Assembly: GCA_030834095.1 (NCBI GenBank)
Contig: JAURGA010000004.1
Coordinates: 1-64,000 of the forward strand
Length of the DNA stretch: 64,000 bases
DNA from: Candidatus Nanopelagicales bacterium
GTDB taxonomy: Bacteria; Actinomycetota; Actinomycetes; Nanopelagicales; Nanopelagicaceae
Direction: 5' to 3'
The position numbers were made by a program, and so were the translations under genes. Position 1 is the first letter of the stretch, and each line of letters starts with the position of its first letter. This document shows positions 7,830 to 17,645 of the stretch, one piece after another. A model generated the notes under the pieces. That model did no database searches. It saw only the letters and a program-made list of their open reading frames with translations, and was not told the origin of the DNA.

Positions 7830-8990
7830 CTATGACAATACTTTTTTTGCACTTAATCCAAAGATAATTGCCAATACAGCAGGAAGCAGCATGGCCCAGC
7901 GCAGCGTCACGATTTCTGAAATGAATCCAATTAGCGGTGGTCCAATTACAAAACCAAAGTATGCAACTCCAGTTACTAAGGCAACCCCTTCTGCGGCTGA
8001 AACTTGGCCCGAGTATTTCTCATTAGCAAGCGTTCCGGTTGCGCTAATCATCATTGGAATGACAGTTGAAATACCGATTCCAAATAAGAACCAGCCGATA
8101 ATTACTCCATAAATATTTCCTGCAAATAAACCTGCCGTTAATCCGATTCCTGCTATAAACCCAGACCAAGTTAGTAGTTTCACCACTCCAAATTTATGAG
8201 CAAGAAAATCTCCGGACAATCTTCCGATAACCATCGTGGCTGAGAAAAAGACATATGGCAGCGCGGACAAAAGCGGAGATGCTTCATAAGCGTCACGCGC
8301 CAAGACCCCACCCCAGTCACTCGCCGCTCCTTCACCGAGCGCCCCACAAAGTCCGAGTAAACCTAGAATCACAAATCTACGAGGAGTTTTTCGTCTCTTA
8401 TGTTTCTCAATTACATGCTGATCTGCCTCCACAGGTAAGAACCAATTACGTGTAATGAGTGCAATTAAAGTAATAAAACCACCCACAAAAAATGAATGAA
8501 TTTGGATTGAGACATCGAAGCTCGCGAGTGCACCACCAATTACGCCACCAAACAGACCACCGATCGACCACATGGCATGAAAAGTGCTCATTACTCGCTT
8601 TCCTGCCTTATTTTCCAAAGCAGCAGCATGTGCATTTATAGAGAGGTCGTGGATTGAAGAGAGAACTCCATAAATAAATAGTGAGAATAGAAACCAAGGA
8701 AGATTGAAAAGTAAACCGACTAGTGGAACCGCTAAGGCGAGGGTAAATGCAGACAATCTAACTACTGGGCCACTGCCATATTTGGCTGCAGCTTTACTCG
8801 TTGGGCGAAGGGCTGCGAGGACTCCAAGTGATGCACAGAAAAGTGCGGCTCCCAGGACCCCATTGGAAATTGCGAGTTCAGATTTGAAGTCTGGGATTCT
8901 GGAAACAAAGTTCCCAACTGAGAATCCGTTGATGAAAAATGCAATTAAGATTGCAAGTCTGGCCTTTAGAAATTCATCATTCGCAAACAT
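7830..8990 (-). CDS. Major facilitator superfamily transporter
   Basis: A 386-residue protein with about 12 hydrophobic helices and no signal peptide. The first helix region (ILIAFFINGFSVGNFVSRIP) and the HAMWSIGGLFGGVIGGAL segment near the fifth helix are like the YbjJ/fucose-permease-like branch of the superfamily as I recall it. The substrate is unknown. Co-transcription with manA suggests a sugar or sugar derivative, but this is weak inference. The start ATG at 8990 has a -10 box exactly six bases upstream, and it is divergent from an NCS1 permease only 36 bases away. Confidence 0.82.
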   Translation of the reverse strand: MFANDEFLKARLAILIAFFINGFSVGNFVSRIPDFKSELAISNGVLGAALFCASLGVLAALRPTSKAAAKYGSGPVVRLSAFTLALAVPLVGLLFNLPWFLFSLFIYGVLSSIHDLSINAHAAALENKAGKRVMSTFHAMWSIGGLFGGVIGGALASFDVSIQIHSFFVGGFITLIALITRNWFLPVEADQHVIEKHKRRKTPRRFVILGLLGLCGALGEGAASDWGGVLARDAYEASPLLSALPYVFFSATMVIGRLSGDFLAHKFGVVKLLTWSGFIAGIGLTAGLFAGNIYGVIIGWFLFGIGISTVIPMMISATGTLANEKYSGQVSAAEGVALVTGVAYFGFVIGPPLIGFISEIVTLRWAMLLPAVLAIIFGLSAKKVLS

Positions 8991-8996
8991 CTGACA

Positions 8997-9002
8997 ATCT
9001 TA
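8997..9002 (-). promoter_or_regulatory. -10 box TAAGAT, leaderless promoter of MFS gene
   Basis: On the minus strand TAAGAT lies exactly 6 bases before the ATG at 8990, placing the transcription start on the start codon. Confidence 0.6.
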
Positions 9003-9013
9003 GTGACAACCTC

Positions 9014-9019
9014 TACTCT
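9014..9019 (+). promoter_or_regulatory. -10 box TACTCT, near-leaderless promoter of NCS1 permease
   Basis: TACTCT ends 7 bases before ATG 9027. This supports ATG 9027 over the GTG at 9003 as the start. Confidence 0.5.
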
Positions 9020-9026
9020 TGGCCCC

Positions 9027-10439
9027 ATGCTAGAAATCAATGGAACCAACTTCATTGCACAAAATGAACGAAGCGGAACTGCGCGCTCACTTTTCTGGCC
9101 CTGGGCTGCAGCAAATGTATCTTTGCTGGCACTTTCATATGGATCATTTTTTCTTGGATTTGGAATTTCTTTTTGGCAGGCAACATTTGCGGCAATAATT
9201 GGAACAATCGCCTCCTTCTTTTTAGTAGGAATTAGCTCCCTTGCAGGCAAACGCGCCAGTGCACCCACCATGACAATTTCGCGTGCAGCTTTTGGTGTCA
9301 AGGGAAATGTGGTTCCGGGCTTACTTTCTTACTTAATATTTGTTGGCTGGGAAACGGTCCTAGTTGCACTTGCAACACTTGCAACTGAAACAGTTCTGAC
9401 CAGAGTTGGAAATATCGAACCAAACGTCTCGCGGATCATCGGGTTTTCGATAGCTGCAGGTTTAACTATCGTTGGCGGAGTTCTTGGTTTTAAAGTAATA
9501 ATGCGAATTCAAAAAGTTCTAACTTTGTTAACGATCACCTTAACTGCTGGCTATATTGCTTTGACTGCGCATCTGGTTAATTGGGACTCAGTATCTGCAA
9601 TTCCCAATGGCAATATTCAGGCTTTCTTTGGCGCACTTATTTTTGCAATTACCGGAATTGGGCTGGGCTGGGCCAACTGCGCTGCAGATTATTCGCGCTA
9701 TTTACCGCGTACCGTTTCAAGCAGGGGTGTAGTTGGATGGACAGTTTTTGGTGCATCAATTGTTCCTATTACTTTAGTTATCTACGGTTCAATGTTGGCA
9801 GGAAGCAGCAAAGATCTTGCTGATAAAATCGGAATGGATCCAATCGGTGCACTTACAACACTTGTTCCAACCTGGTATTTAATTCCCTTCGCAGTTGTTG
9901 CAATTCTGGGGCTAATTGGCGGTGCCATCCTTGATCTGTATTCATCTGGGCTTGCGTTGATCTCTGTCGGAGTTCCAATAAAGCGACATGTTGCGGCGTC
10001 GATAGATGCAGTAATCATGGCCCTTGGAACAATTTATATTGTCTGGATTGCTAAAGATTTCTTCGGACCATTCCAAGGTTTTCTAATTACTCTTGGAGTG
10101 CCAATCGCAGCTTGGTCTGCAATCTTTGTTGCAGATGTCTTTATGCGCAAGCGTGATTTCAAAGAGGAAGATTTGTTTAACCCTAAGGGTATTTATGGCG
10201 CATGGAATCTACGTTCACTTTCGTTAGTTGCAGTCGGAGCCATTGTTGGGTGGGGATTTGTTACGAACACCTTCGCTGGCTGGCTTTCTTGGCAGGGATA
10301 CTTCATGGAATTAATTGGCGGTAAAGATGGACCGTGGGCATATTCAAATGTTGGTGTAATTTTCGCTTTAGCAATTGGCTTCTTCGGCCACATTCTCTTA
10401 TCTAGGAAAAATATTGCACGACAAGAGAGTCAGAGTTAG
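9027..10439 (+). CDS. NCS1 nucleobase permease (purine/cytosine type)
   Basis: A 470-residue inner membrane permease with about 12 helices. ATG 9027 is chosen because of the -10 box just upstream; GTG 9003 would add 8 residues. The N-terminal ERSGTARSLFWPWAAANVS pattern is typical of NCS1 (purine, cytosine, allantoin or hydantoin) symporters, which have ERxGxxRxLFWxWxxAN before helix 1. It should import a nucleobase or related heterocycle with H+ or Na+. Its stop abuts the convergent guaB1-type GMP reductase with no gap, which fits purine salvage, though cytosine cannot be excluded. No adjacent deaminase gene is seen to settle the substrate. Confidence 0.85.
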   Translation: MLEINGTNFIAQNERSGTARSLFWPWAAANVSLLALSYGSFFLGFGISFWQATFAAIIGTIASFFLVGISSLAGKRASAPTMTISRAAFGVKGNVVPGLLSYLIFVGWETVLVALATLATETVLTRVGNIEPNVSRIIGFSIAAGLTIVGGVLGFKVIMRIQKVLTLLTITLTAGYIALTAHLVNWDSVSAIPNGNIQAFFGALIFAITGIGLGWANCAADYSRYLPRTVSSRGVVGWTVFGASIVPITLVIYGSMLAGSSKDLADKIGMDPIGALTTLVPTWYLIPFAVVAILGLIGGAILDLYSSGLALISVGVPIKRHVAASIDAVIMALGTIYIVWIAKDFFGPFQGFLITLGVPIAAWSAIFVADVFMRKRDFKEEDLFNPKGIYGAWNLRSLSLVAVGAIVGWGFVTNTFAGWLSWQGYFMELIGGKDGPWAYSNVGVIFALAIGFFGHILLSRKNIARQESQS

Positions 10440-11884
<1,445 letters not shown>

Positions 11885-11916
11885 CCCCTGCCGATGCGCA
11901 AGAGGGAAGGTATTGC

Positions 11917-11922
11917 TAGAGT
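11917..11922 (+). promoter_or_regulatory. -10 box TAGAGT with extended TGC, near-leaderless promoter of TPR gene
   Basis: TAGAGT, preceded by TGC (extended -10), ends 7 bases before ATG 11930. It supports this start over the GTG/ATG codons at or before 11894. Confidence 0.5.
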
Positions 11923-11929
11923 CATTGTC

Positions 11930-12862
11930 ATGAGTGAGGACGAGGATTCAACGGACGATATCGTCACAGAGGAGATGCTCTGGGATCGAATTCCAGAAAC
12001 CCAAGGGTTAGATCGCGCCAATACCTATTACGAGTTAAGCGCTCGAATCTATGCGCGTGGCCAATATGACGAAGCACTCGCACTTGCCGAAACTGCACGA
12101 GATATTTATGCCGAACTAGGTTCAGTTGTTCCATCTGATGGATTAGCTCAGGCGTATTCTGCAATCGGATACAACTTAAATCAATTAAAGCGAATGAATG
12201 AAGCGGCTAATGCAATGAGTAAAGCTGTTGACTTACTTCGTGAATCAAAATCTCCGTTAGCAATTGATTTGGCCTGCACTCTTGGTGAATGGTGGTTCTC
12301 TTCAAAAGAGTATGAGAAAACAATCGAGTGCATGTCCGAATGTGTTCAAGAGCATTTAGTTGACGGGAATGATAGCGGAGCAGCTAATGATTTACATCTA
12401 ATTGGGTGCGCACAACGTGAGTTAAAAGAGTATGGGCTAGCACTTGAATCATTTAGGGAAGCTCGCGATTTATTCAAGAAATTAAAGGAAGTCATAAACG
12501 TCGCAAGATGCGATCAAAAAATTGCCCACTGTCTGACAGAAATTGGTGATGGCGATGGTGCAATAATTGCAGCCCAGAAATCATTTGATGTTTTTGTAAC
12601 CGCCCATGATCACTATCGTGAGACTTATTCACTTCTGGAATTAGGGAAAGCTCAAATAGTAGCTGGGCTTGGTGAAGAAGGTTTAAATACTTTGGATCGG
12701 GTCTTAGAAATTGCAACAGATCATGACAATAAGGATTTTGAATTCATTCTAGAAATCGAGAATCGGATGGCCGATGTTCTGGAATCCTTAGGCCGAATAG
12801 ATGAAGCAGATGAGATTCGTCGCCGAATTAAAGCTGTTGAAGAGGTAGTAAAAGAAGATTAA
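11930..12862 (+). CDS. Tetratricopeptide repeat protein
   Basis: 310 residues from ATG 11930 (an in-frame start at 11894 would lie upstream of the probable promoter). The protein is acidic and almost wholly helical, with at least six TPR-like units. Recognisable units include YYELSARIYARGQYDEALALAE, the QAYSAIGYNLNQLKRMNEAA unit and EYGLALESFREARDLFKK. No signal peptide, transmembrane segment or catalytic domain is visible, so it is a cytosolic scaffold or binding protein of unknown partner. It overlaps the convergent trmH-type gene by the four bases TTAA, in which both stop codons are shared. Function is not recognised beyond the repeat class. Confidence 0.8.
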   Translation: MSEDEDSTDDIVTEEMLWDRIPETQGLDRANTYYELSARIYARGQYDEALALAETARDIYAELGSVVPSDGLAQAYSAIGYNLNQLKRMNEAANAMSKAVDLLRESKSPLAIDLACTLGEWWFSSKEYEKTIECMSECVQEHLVDGNDSGAANDLHLIGCAQRELKEYGLALESFREARDLFKKLKEVINVARCDQKIAHCLTEIGDGDGAIIAAQKSFDVFVTAHDHYRETYSLLELGKAQIVAGLGEEGLNTLDRVLEIATDHDNKDFEFILEIENRMADVLESLGRIDEADEIRRRIKAVEEVVKED

Positions 12863-13494
12863 TTGTTTAGGTGCTGCATTGCCCAGGCATACATGGCAAT
12901 TGCACCAGCAGCTGATGCATTCATTGATCTAGTAGAGCCATATTGTCTAATTGCAAGAACTGTTTCACAGATTTCAACGGCCTCATCTGACATTCCAGCC
13001 CCTTCTTGCCCAAAGAACAGGACACACTTTTTAGGCAACTTATTCGTTTCTAACTCTTTTGAAATAGGCAAGTTATCAATTCCAATTATTGGAACACTAT
13101 TTTCGTCACACCAAATTTTAAAATCAGCAACTGTTGGATGATGTAACACATGTAGGTATTTATCTGTAACCATTGCGCCCCGCTTATTCCAATCGCGTTT
13201 GCCGACGATATGAACCCTTGAAACATTAAAAGCATTTGCGGTTCGAACTACTGAACCAATATTCAAATCATGTTGCCAATTTTCTATCGCTATCTGTAAA
13301 TCATGTCGCTTAGTATCTAAATCAGCGACTATTGCTTCAACGCTCCAATATCGGTAGTGATCCAAAACATTTCTTCGATCTCCGTTTGCAAGAAGCTCTG
13401 GATCAAAATGTTCTGCCTCAGGCCACGGTTTTGGATGTGGGCCAACACCAACCACTGGATAGAATTCACCAGGTCCAATTTCAGCAGTTGTCAT
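12859..13494 (-). CDS. SPOUT (TrmH/SpoU) family RNA 2'-O-methyltransferase
   Basis: 211 residues from ATG 13494; a TTG two codons upstream is less likely given the -10 box spacing. The SpoU core is clear: NWQHDLNIGSVVRTANAFNVSRVHIVG (motif 1 with the catalytic Arg), CVLFFGQEGAGMSDEAV (motif 2) and IRQYGSTRSMNASAAGAIAMYAW (motif 3, SAM knot). It should methylate a ribose 2'-OH in tRNA or rRNA using SAM. Which nucleotide is targeted cannot be told from the sequence. An extended N-terminus of about 65 residues precedes the SPOUT fold. Confidence 0.88.
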   Translation of the reverse strand: MTTAEIGPGEFYPVVGVGPHPKPWPEAEHFDPELLANGDRRNVLDHYRYWSVEAIVADLDTKRHDLQIAIENWQHDLNIGSVVRTANAFNVSRVHIVGKRDWNKRGAMVTDKYLHVLHHPTVADFKIWCDENSVPIIGIDNLPISKELETNKLPKKCVLFFGQEGAGMSDEAVEICETVLAIRQYGSTRSMNASAAGAIAMYAWAMQHLNN

Positions 13495-13500
13495 ACCCAA

Positions 13501-13506
13501 ACATTA
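13501..13506 (-). promoter_or_regulatory. -10 box TAATGT, leaderless promoter of SPOUT methyltransferase
   Basis: On the minus strand TAATGT lies exactly 6 bases before ATG 13494. Confidence 0.6.
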
Positions 13507-13513
13507 GGGGGAG
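13507..13513 (+). promoter_or_regulatory. Shine-Dalgarno GGGGGAG deciding the EamA start
   Basis: A GGGGGAG tract 5 bases before ATG 13519 fixes the start well downstream of the long open frame that begins at 13357 inside the divergent gene. Confidence 0.6.
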
Positions 13514-13518
13514 TTTGC

Positions 13519-14409
13519 ATGAAGCAAAAATCCTGGCTCCCTATTTATTTGATTCTTGGCTTGGTTTGGGGATCCTCCTTTGTATTTATCAAGCTAGGTC
13601 TTGAATTCTTGTCTCCGGTTGGCGTTGCATTTGGCAGATGCGCTCTTGGTGCGATGGTTCTGTTATTAATTGTAAAAATTCGAGGAATCAAACTACCTAC
13701 AGAACTTAAAACTTGGTTTATTCTCTGGGTCGTCTCACTACTTCTAAATGTTTTTCCTGGATTCTTATTTGCATACGCCCAACAAGAAGTCACAACAGTT
13801 CTTGCCGGAATAATTAATTCCTTCACTCCATTAGCCACCATAGTTTTTATCTTTATCTTCTTTAGATCCGAAAAGATTCAAAACCAGCAAATTCTTGGGT
13901 TAGCGGTAGGTGGAGTTGGCGTAATAACTGTACTCGGAATTTGGAATGGAGTTGGAACCGGTTCTGGCGATGGTGTGCTAGCACTCTTTGCAGCAATAAC
14001 TTGCTATGGTCTTGCTTTCCCAATAATTAAGAAGCATCTATTACCTCTAAAACTCACTGCTGAAGCACTTGCCGCAGGACAAGTAACAGCCGGGGCACTA
14101 ACTCTTCTACCATTTTATTTAATGGATGGAGTAGCCAGCACTGAATATCGTATTGGCCCAGTTCTTGCAGTAATGGCACTCGGAATATTTGGCACTGGAT
14201 TTGCATACATCTGGAATTTCCAAATCGTAGAGCGGGCAGGAAGTTCTGTTGCAAGTTCAGTTACTTACTTAACGCCAGTCGTTGCGGTATTCATAGGTTG
14301 GATTTTTCTTAATGAGAACATCACTTGGCACGAACCGGTCGGCGGTGCAATAGTTGTTCTGGGAGCAGCAATTTCACAGGGTCGATTTAGTAAGAAAGTG
14401 GCAGAATAG
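13519..14409 (+). CDS. EamA/DMT-family transporter
   Basis: A 296-residue inner membrane protein with about ten helices in two EamA repeats. The first helix carries the family pattern LILGLVWGSSFVFIK, and the second repeat contains LALFAAITCYGLAFPI and ASSVTYLTPVVAVFIGW. EamA carriers typically export or import amino acids, nucleobases or other small metabolites; the substrate here is unknown. It is 24 bases from the divergent SPOUT methyltransferase and is followed 1 base later by the PBP4-type gene, so the latter is probably co-transcribed. Confidence 0.85.
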   Translation: MKQKSWLPIYLILGLVWGSSFVFIKLGLEFLSPVGVAFGRCALGAMVLLLIVKIRGIKLPTELKTWFILWVVSLLLNVFPGFLFAYAQQEVTTVLAGIINSFTPLATIVFIFIFFRSEKIQNQQILGLAVGGVGVITVLGIWNGVGTGSGDGVLALFAAITCYGLAFPIIKKHLLPLKLTAEALAAGQVTAGALTLLPFYLMDGVASTEYRIGPVLAVMALGIFGTGFAYIWNFQIVERAGSSVASSVTYLTPVVAVFIGWIFLNENITWHEPVGGAIVVLGAAISQGRFSKKVAE

Positions 14410-14410
14410 G

Positions 14411-15541
14411 GTGATTAAGATAAAGTTAATTTCTCTCATATCAGCCATTGTCTTGCTGGCTTCATTTAATCCGAGTGCACATGCAGTATCGGTTCCAAAA
14501 ACCTTTAAGAAACTTGCTGCTTCTTCCACCCTTGCGAAACCAGGAATCATTCTTATTGATCCAGCAACGCAGACTGAGATTTATTCAGATGCTGCGGATG
14601 AGCCTCGCGCTCCGGCTTCGGTCCTTAAAATAATTTCTGCTGCCGCTGCAATTTACGCCTTCGGACCTGGCAAAGTATTTAACACGACAATTAATTCTAC
14701 TGAAGATCCAGATGTTTATATTTTGCAGGGCGAGCGTGATCCATGGCTGACAACAAGTGCAAGCGTTGCGAAGGGGTCAAATCGCGCACTTTCTACCAAA
14801 CTTATTAATGAAGTCATCAATAGGCGTGGCGATTATGCTGGCTTGAAAATTAAGTTTTATGGCATGTTCGATGCTGACATAAAAAGCCTTAGAACTTATT
14901 ACGGTAACGAAATTAAGTTTGAGAGAATTACTAAGCCACTAGCTTCCCCAGATCAAGAGCCAACAGAGATTTCAAGAGTAACTTCTCCCAAATTGCGCAA
15001 AATTCTAAATTTTACTCTTCTATGGAGCGATAATGTTTTGGCAGATCGGGTAGCTCGAAATGCTGCTGCAAAACTGGGATATTCGCGTGATGATCTAAGT
15101 TTGAATCTAGCTTTTGAAGAAACATTAAATTCTCTTGGAGTGAATACAACGGGGCTAAAGGTTTTCGATGGCAGTGGACTTTCACGTGAAAACAGAGTCT
15201 CTGTCCGAACAGTTGCTGAGCTCTTGCTGAAGATTAGAAATGAACCACAGTACCAAGCCGTTTATGATGGTCTTCCACTTTCTGGGAAAACCGGAACACT
15301 AATGAGGAGGTTTCAGGATTCTGCTTCTAGCGCAAAGGGTCTAGTTAAAGCTAAAACTGGATGGATTAATTCTTCCGTAACTTTAGCTGGGTATATCGAA
15401 GCCGGAGATAGTGAATACGTCTTTGCGGTTATCGCAAATCGATTGACCCCAACTGAAAGTACTCGGAATCGAGCACGAAAGATAATTGACAGGATGTTGG
15501 CCACCATCGCAAAACCTATTCAAATAGCGCCAGTAGGCTAG
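14411..15541 (+). CDS. dacB: D-alanyl-D-alanine carboxypeptidase/endopeptidase, PBP4 type
   Basis: 376 residues from GTG 14411, chosen because it gives a clean signal peptide (IKIKLISLISAIVLLASF then SAHA, about residues 2-25) where an earlier frame start would not. The three penicillin-binding motifs are present: S70-V-L-K73 (catalytic Ser), S206-D-N208 and K293-T-G. Between the first two motifs lies the large insertion typical of the S13 family. It should cleave D-Ala-D-Ala or crosslinks in peptidoglycan outside the membrane. In many actinobacteria this gene lies directly upstream of tilS and hpt; here it is some 5 kb away, separated by heme and ABC genes. Confidence 0.9.
   Translation: MIKIKLISLISAIVLLASFNPSAHAVSVPKTFKKLAASSTLAKPGIILIDPATQTEIYSDAADEPRAPASVLKIISAAAAIYAFGPGKVFNTTINSTEDPDVYILQGERDPWLTTSASVAKGSNRALSTKLINEVINRRGDYAGLKIKFYGMFDADIKSLRTYYGNEIKFERITKPLASPDQEPTEISRVTSPKLRKILNFTLLWSDNVLADRVARNAAAKLGYSRDDLSLNLAFEETLNSLGVNTTGLKVFDGSGLSRENRVSVRTVAELLLKIRNEPQYQAVYDGLPLSGKTGTLMRRFQDSASSAKGLVKAKTGWINSSVTLAGYIEAGDSEYVFAVIANRLTPTESTRNRARKIIDRMLATIAKPIQIAPVG
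15534..15539 (+). promoter_or_regulatory. -10 box TAGGCT, leaderless promoter of cyoE
   Basis: TAGGCT lies exactly 6 bases before GTG 15546, inside the end of the preceding gene. Confidence 0.55.
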
Positions 15542-15545
15542 GTCT

Positions 15546-16418
15546 GTGCGTAATCTAAAAATCTCTCCGTATATCGCTCTGATGAAATTGCGAGTCGTGG
15601 AATTACTTCTGGTTACTACGTTGCCTGCGCTTTTTCTTGCAGCAAAAGACGTCCCTCCACTTGGGCTGACCATTGCAACGCTAATTGGTGGAACACTTGC
15701 CGCTGGCGCATCTAATGCATTTAATATGATTATTGAAGTCGATTCAGATCGATTAATGGAGCGTACGGCTAAACGTCCAATCGTTAGTGGCGCTGTAAGT
15801 GAAACCCAAGCATTCATCTTTGCATCAGCTTTAACTATTATTTCGCTCCTAATATTCTCAATTTTTACAACTCTCATGGCAACAGTCTTAACTGCTGCTG
15901 CAATTATTTTCTATGTCTTCGGTTATACGATCGGGCTAAAACGTCGCACATCGCAGAACATAGTATGGGGCGGAATCGCAGGATGCATGCCAGTTCTAAT
16001 AGGTTGGGCTGCAGTAACAAATTCACTTTCGTTAACTGCCTGGCTTTTCTTCTTGGTAATTTTCTTCTGGACCCCACCGCACTTCTGGGCGCTGGCAATT
16101 AAATACAAAGATGATTATGCGGCGGCCGGAATTCCAATGTTGCCAGTGGTCGCAACTATAAAATCAGTTGAAAAACAGATGTGGTTCCACACGATTGGAA
16201 TGTTCATAACATCGCTTGGAGTAAATTGGAGTGCAGGTCTTCCGTGGTGGTGCTGGGTTATTACTATTGCAATAGCGCTTGGCTTTGGACTTGAATTATT
16301 AAAGATTAATGGCCCTGATTCAAATAAGGCTGCTGCAAGATTGTTCCAATGGTCGATCACTTACTTAAGTGTCTTCTCACTTCTGCTAGTTATCGCAGCG
16401 CTTGTTGTAAATCCTTAA
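15546..16418 (+). CDS. ctaB: Protoheme IX farnesyltransferase (heme O synthase)
   Basis: A 290-residue polytopic membrane enzyme of the UbiA family that adds farnesyl to protoheme to give heme O for heme-copper oxidases. The first Asp-rich motif is seen as NAFNMIIEVDSDRLMERTAKRP (about residues 57-78), and the second region lies around IKYKDDYAAAGIPMLP. About nine hydrophobic helices are present. GTG 15546 is supported by a -10 box six bases upstream. The gene ends inside the convergent metZ with 29 bases of overlap. Other heme-copper oxidase genes are not in this window. Confidence 0.93.
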   Translation: MRNLKISPYIALMKLRVVELLLVTTLPALFLAAKDVPPLGLTIATLIGGTLAAGASNAFNMIIEVDSDRLMERTAKRPIVSGAVSETQAFIFASALTIISLLIFSIFTTLMATVLTAAAIIFYVFGYTIGLKRRTSQNIVWGGIAGCMPVLIGWAAVTNSLSLTAWLFFLVIFFWTPPHFWALAIKYKDDYAAAGIPMLPVVATIKSVEKQMWFHTIGMFITSLGVNWSAGLPWWCWVITIAIALGFGLELLKINGPDSNKAAARLFQWSITYLSVFSLLLVIAALVVNP

Positions 16419-17616
16419 TCAAATCAGAGGCATGTTCTAAGCCGACTGATAATCTTGCAAGTGAATCGGTTATTCCCATGGACTCTCGCGTTTTCTGATC
16501 TAATCTGCGATGCGTAGTAGATGCCGGATGGGTAATAAGTGATTTGCTATCGCCCAGATTGTTAGAGATATCAATTACCTTAAGCGCATCCATTACTTTA
16601 AAGAGCTCTTTTGGTCCACCAGCAATTTCAAAACTTAAAGTTGTTCCGGCGCCTGTCATCTGCTTCTGTGCAACTTCATACCCGCTATGAGTCTTTAAGC
16701 CAGGATAATTCACAGAGGAGATTTTTGGTTGCCCTGCTAAGAATTCTGCGATTTGTTGCGCGCTCTCATTCATTTTGTTGACTCGCATCGACAGAGTTTC
16801 AAGTGACTTAACGAGAACCCAGGCATTGAAAGCGCTAAGCGTTGGCCCAGTGTGCCTAATAAAAGGATTCAAATAATTTTGAATGTAATCAAAACTGCCA
16901 AGAATCGCACCACCAAGAACCCGACCCTGCCCATCAATATGTTTTGTTGCGGAGTACATGACAACATCTGCGCCATGCTGTAGTGGTTTTTGTAGTATTG
17001 GCGATGCCATTACATTGTCCACGATTACAGTGGCTCCAACGTTATGAGCCAAATCGCTAACCATCTTTAAATCAACTATTTCTAGCATTGGATTACTAGG
17101 AGTCTCAATGAATACAACCTTAGTTTTCTTACTTAAAGCTTTCTCCCAGACCTGCTTCTCAGTTCCCTTAACAAATTCAACTTCGATTCCCCACTTTGGC
17201 AGAATTTCAGAGAGCACTACGTAACAAGAACTAAACATTGAAGCGGCTGCAACAACGCAATCGCCGGCTTCCACCATGCACGCAATCGATGCAAACATTG
17301 CCGACATTCCAGAGGCCGTTGCAACGCAGAATTCGGCGCCTTCGATTGCTGCAAGGCGTTGCTCGAACATCGAAACTGTTGGATTTGCAAAGCGGCTATA
17401 TACAAAATGGTCAACTTCGTCCGTAAATGAATGAACCGCTTGTTCTGCAGTGTCATACGTATAACCACTTGTTAAATACATCGCTTCTCCAGTTTCACCG
17501 AAACCAGATCTAGATAAACCAGCGCGAACTGCAAGAGTTTCTTCGTGCAGATCCCAATCAGGCAAATTTCCATCTGCAGAATTGGAATATCCCCAAGGTC
17601 GATGCTGGTGCGTCAT
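16390..17616 (-). CDS. metZ: O-succinylhomoserine sulfhydrylase (Cys/Met metabolism PLP enzyme)
   Basis: A 408-residue PLP enzyme that makes homocysteine from an activated homoserine and sulfide, for methionine synthesis. The PLP lysine is K225 in YSATKHIDGQGR, with the cofactor region at VATASGMSAMF (about 98-108) and FIETPSNPMLEIVD (169-182). The N-terminal WDLHEETLAVRAGLSRS and GEAMYLTSGYTYDTAEQA patterns match MetZ rather than MetB in my recollection. Close relatives include cystathionine gamma-synthase and O-acetylhomoserine sulfhydrylase, so the acyl group preference is by family. It starts 29 bases from the divergent ABC gene with a leaderless promoter. Confidence 0.87.
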   Translation of the reverse strand: MTHQHRPWGYSNSADGNLPDWDLHEETLAVRAGLSRSGFGETGEAMYLTSGYTYDTAEQAVHSFTDEVDHFVYSRFANPTVSMFEQRLAAIEGAEFCVATASGMSAMFASIACMVEAGDCVVAAASMFSSCYVVLSEILPKWGIEVEFVKGTEKQVWEKALSKKTKVVFIETPSNPMLEIVDLKMVSDLAHNVGATVIVDNVMASPILQKPLQHGADVVMYSATKHIDGQGRVLGGAILGSFDYIQNYLNPFIRHTGPTLSAFNAWVLVKSLETLSMRVNKMNESAQQIAEFLAGQPKISSVNYPGLKTHSGYEVAQKQMTGAGTTLSFEIAGGPKELFKVMDALKVIDISNNLGDSKSLITHPASTTHRRLDQKTRESMGITDSLARLSVGLEHASDLIKDLQQALR

Positions 17617-17622
17617 GCAGAA

Positions 17623-17628
17623 AGTTTA
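17623..17628 (-). promoter_or_regulatory. -10 box TAAACT, leaderless promoter of metZ
   Basis: On the minus strand TAAACT lies exactly 6 bases before ATG 17616, and only 5 bases from the opposing -10 box of the ABC gene. Confidence 0.6.
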
Positions 17629-17633
17629 CTTGG

Positions 17634-17639
17634 TAGGGT
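17634..17639 (+). promoter_or_regulatory. -10 box TAGGGT, leaderless promoter of ABC transporter genes
   Basis: TAGGGT lies exactly 6 bases before ATG 17646. Confidence 0.6.
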
Positions 17640-17645
17640 GGATGC

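Noticed and set aside
9003-9026. GTG 9003 as start of the NCS1 permease
   Set aside because: It has no ribosome site and no -10 box in register, whereas ATG 9027 has TACTCT seven bases upstream and gives the usual family N-terminus.
15383-15877. 164-residue minus-strand open frame across the dacB/cyoE boundary
   Set aside because: Both plus-strand genes have intact family motifs here, so this frame is a shadow.
16115-16360. Minus-strand frame continuing beyond metZ into cyoE as a possible extra gene
   Set aside because: It lies over the conserved C-terminal half of cyoE and has no supporting signals.
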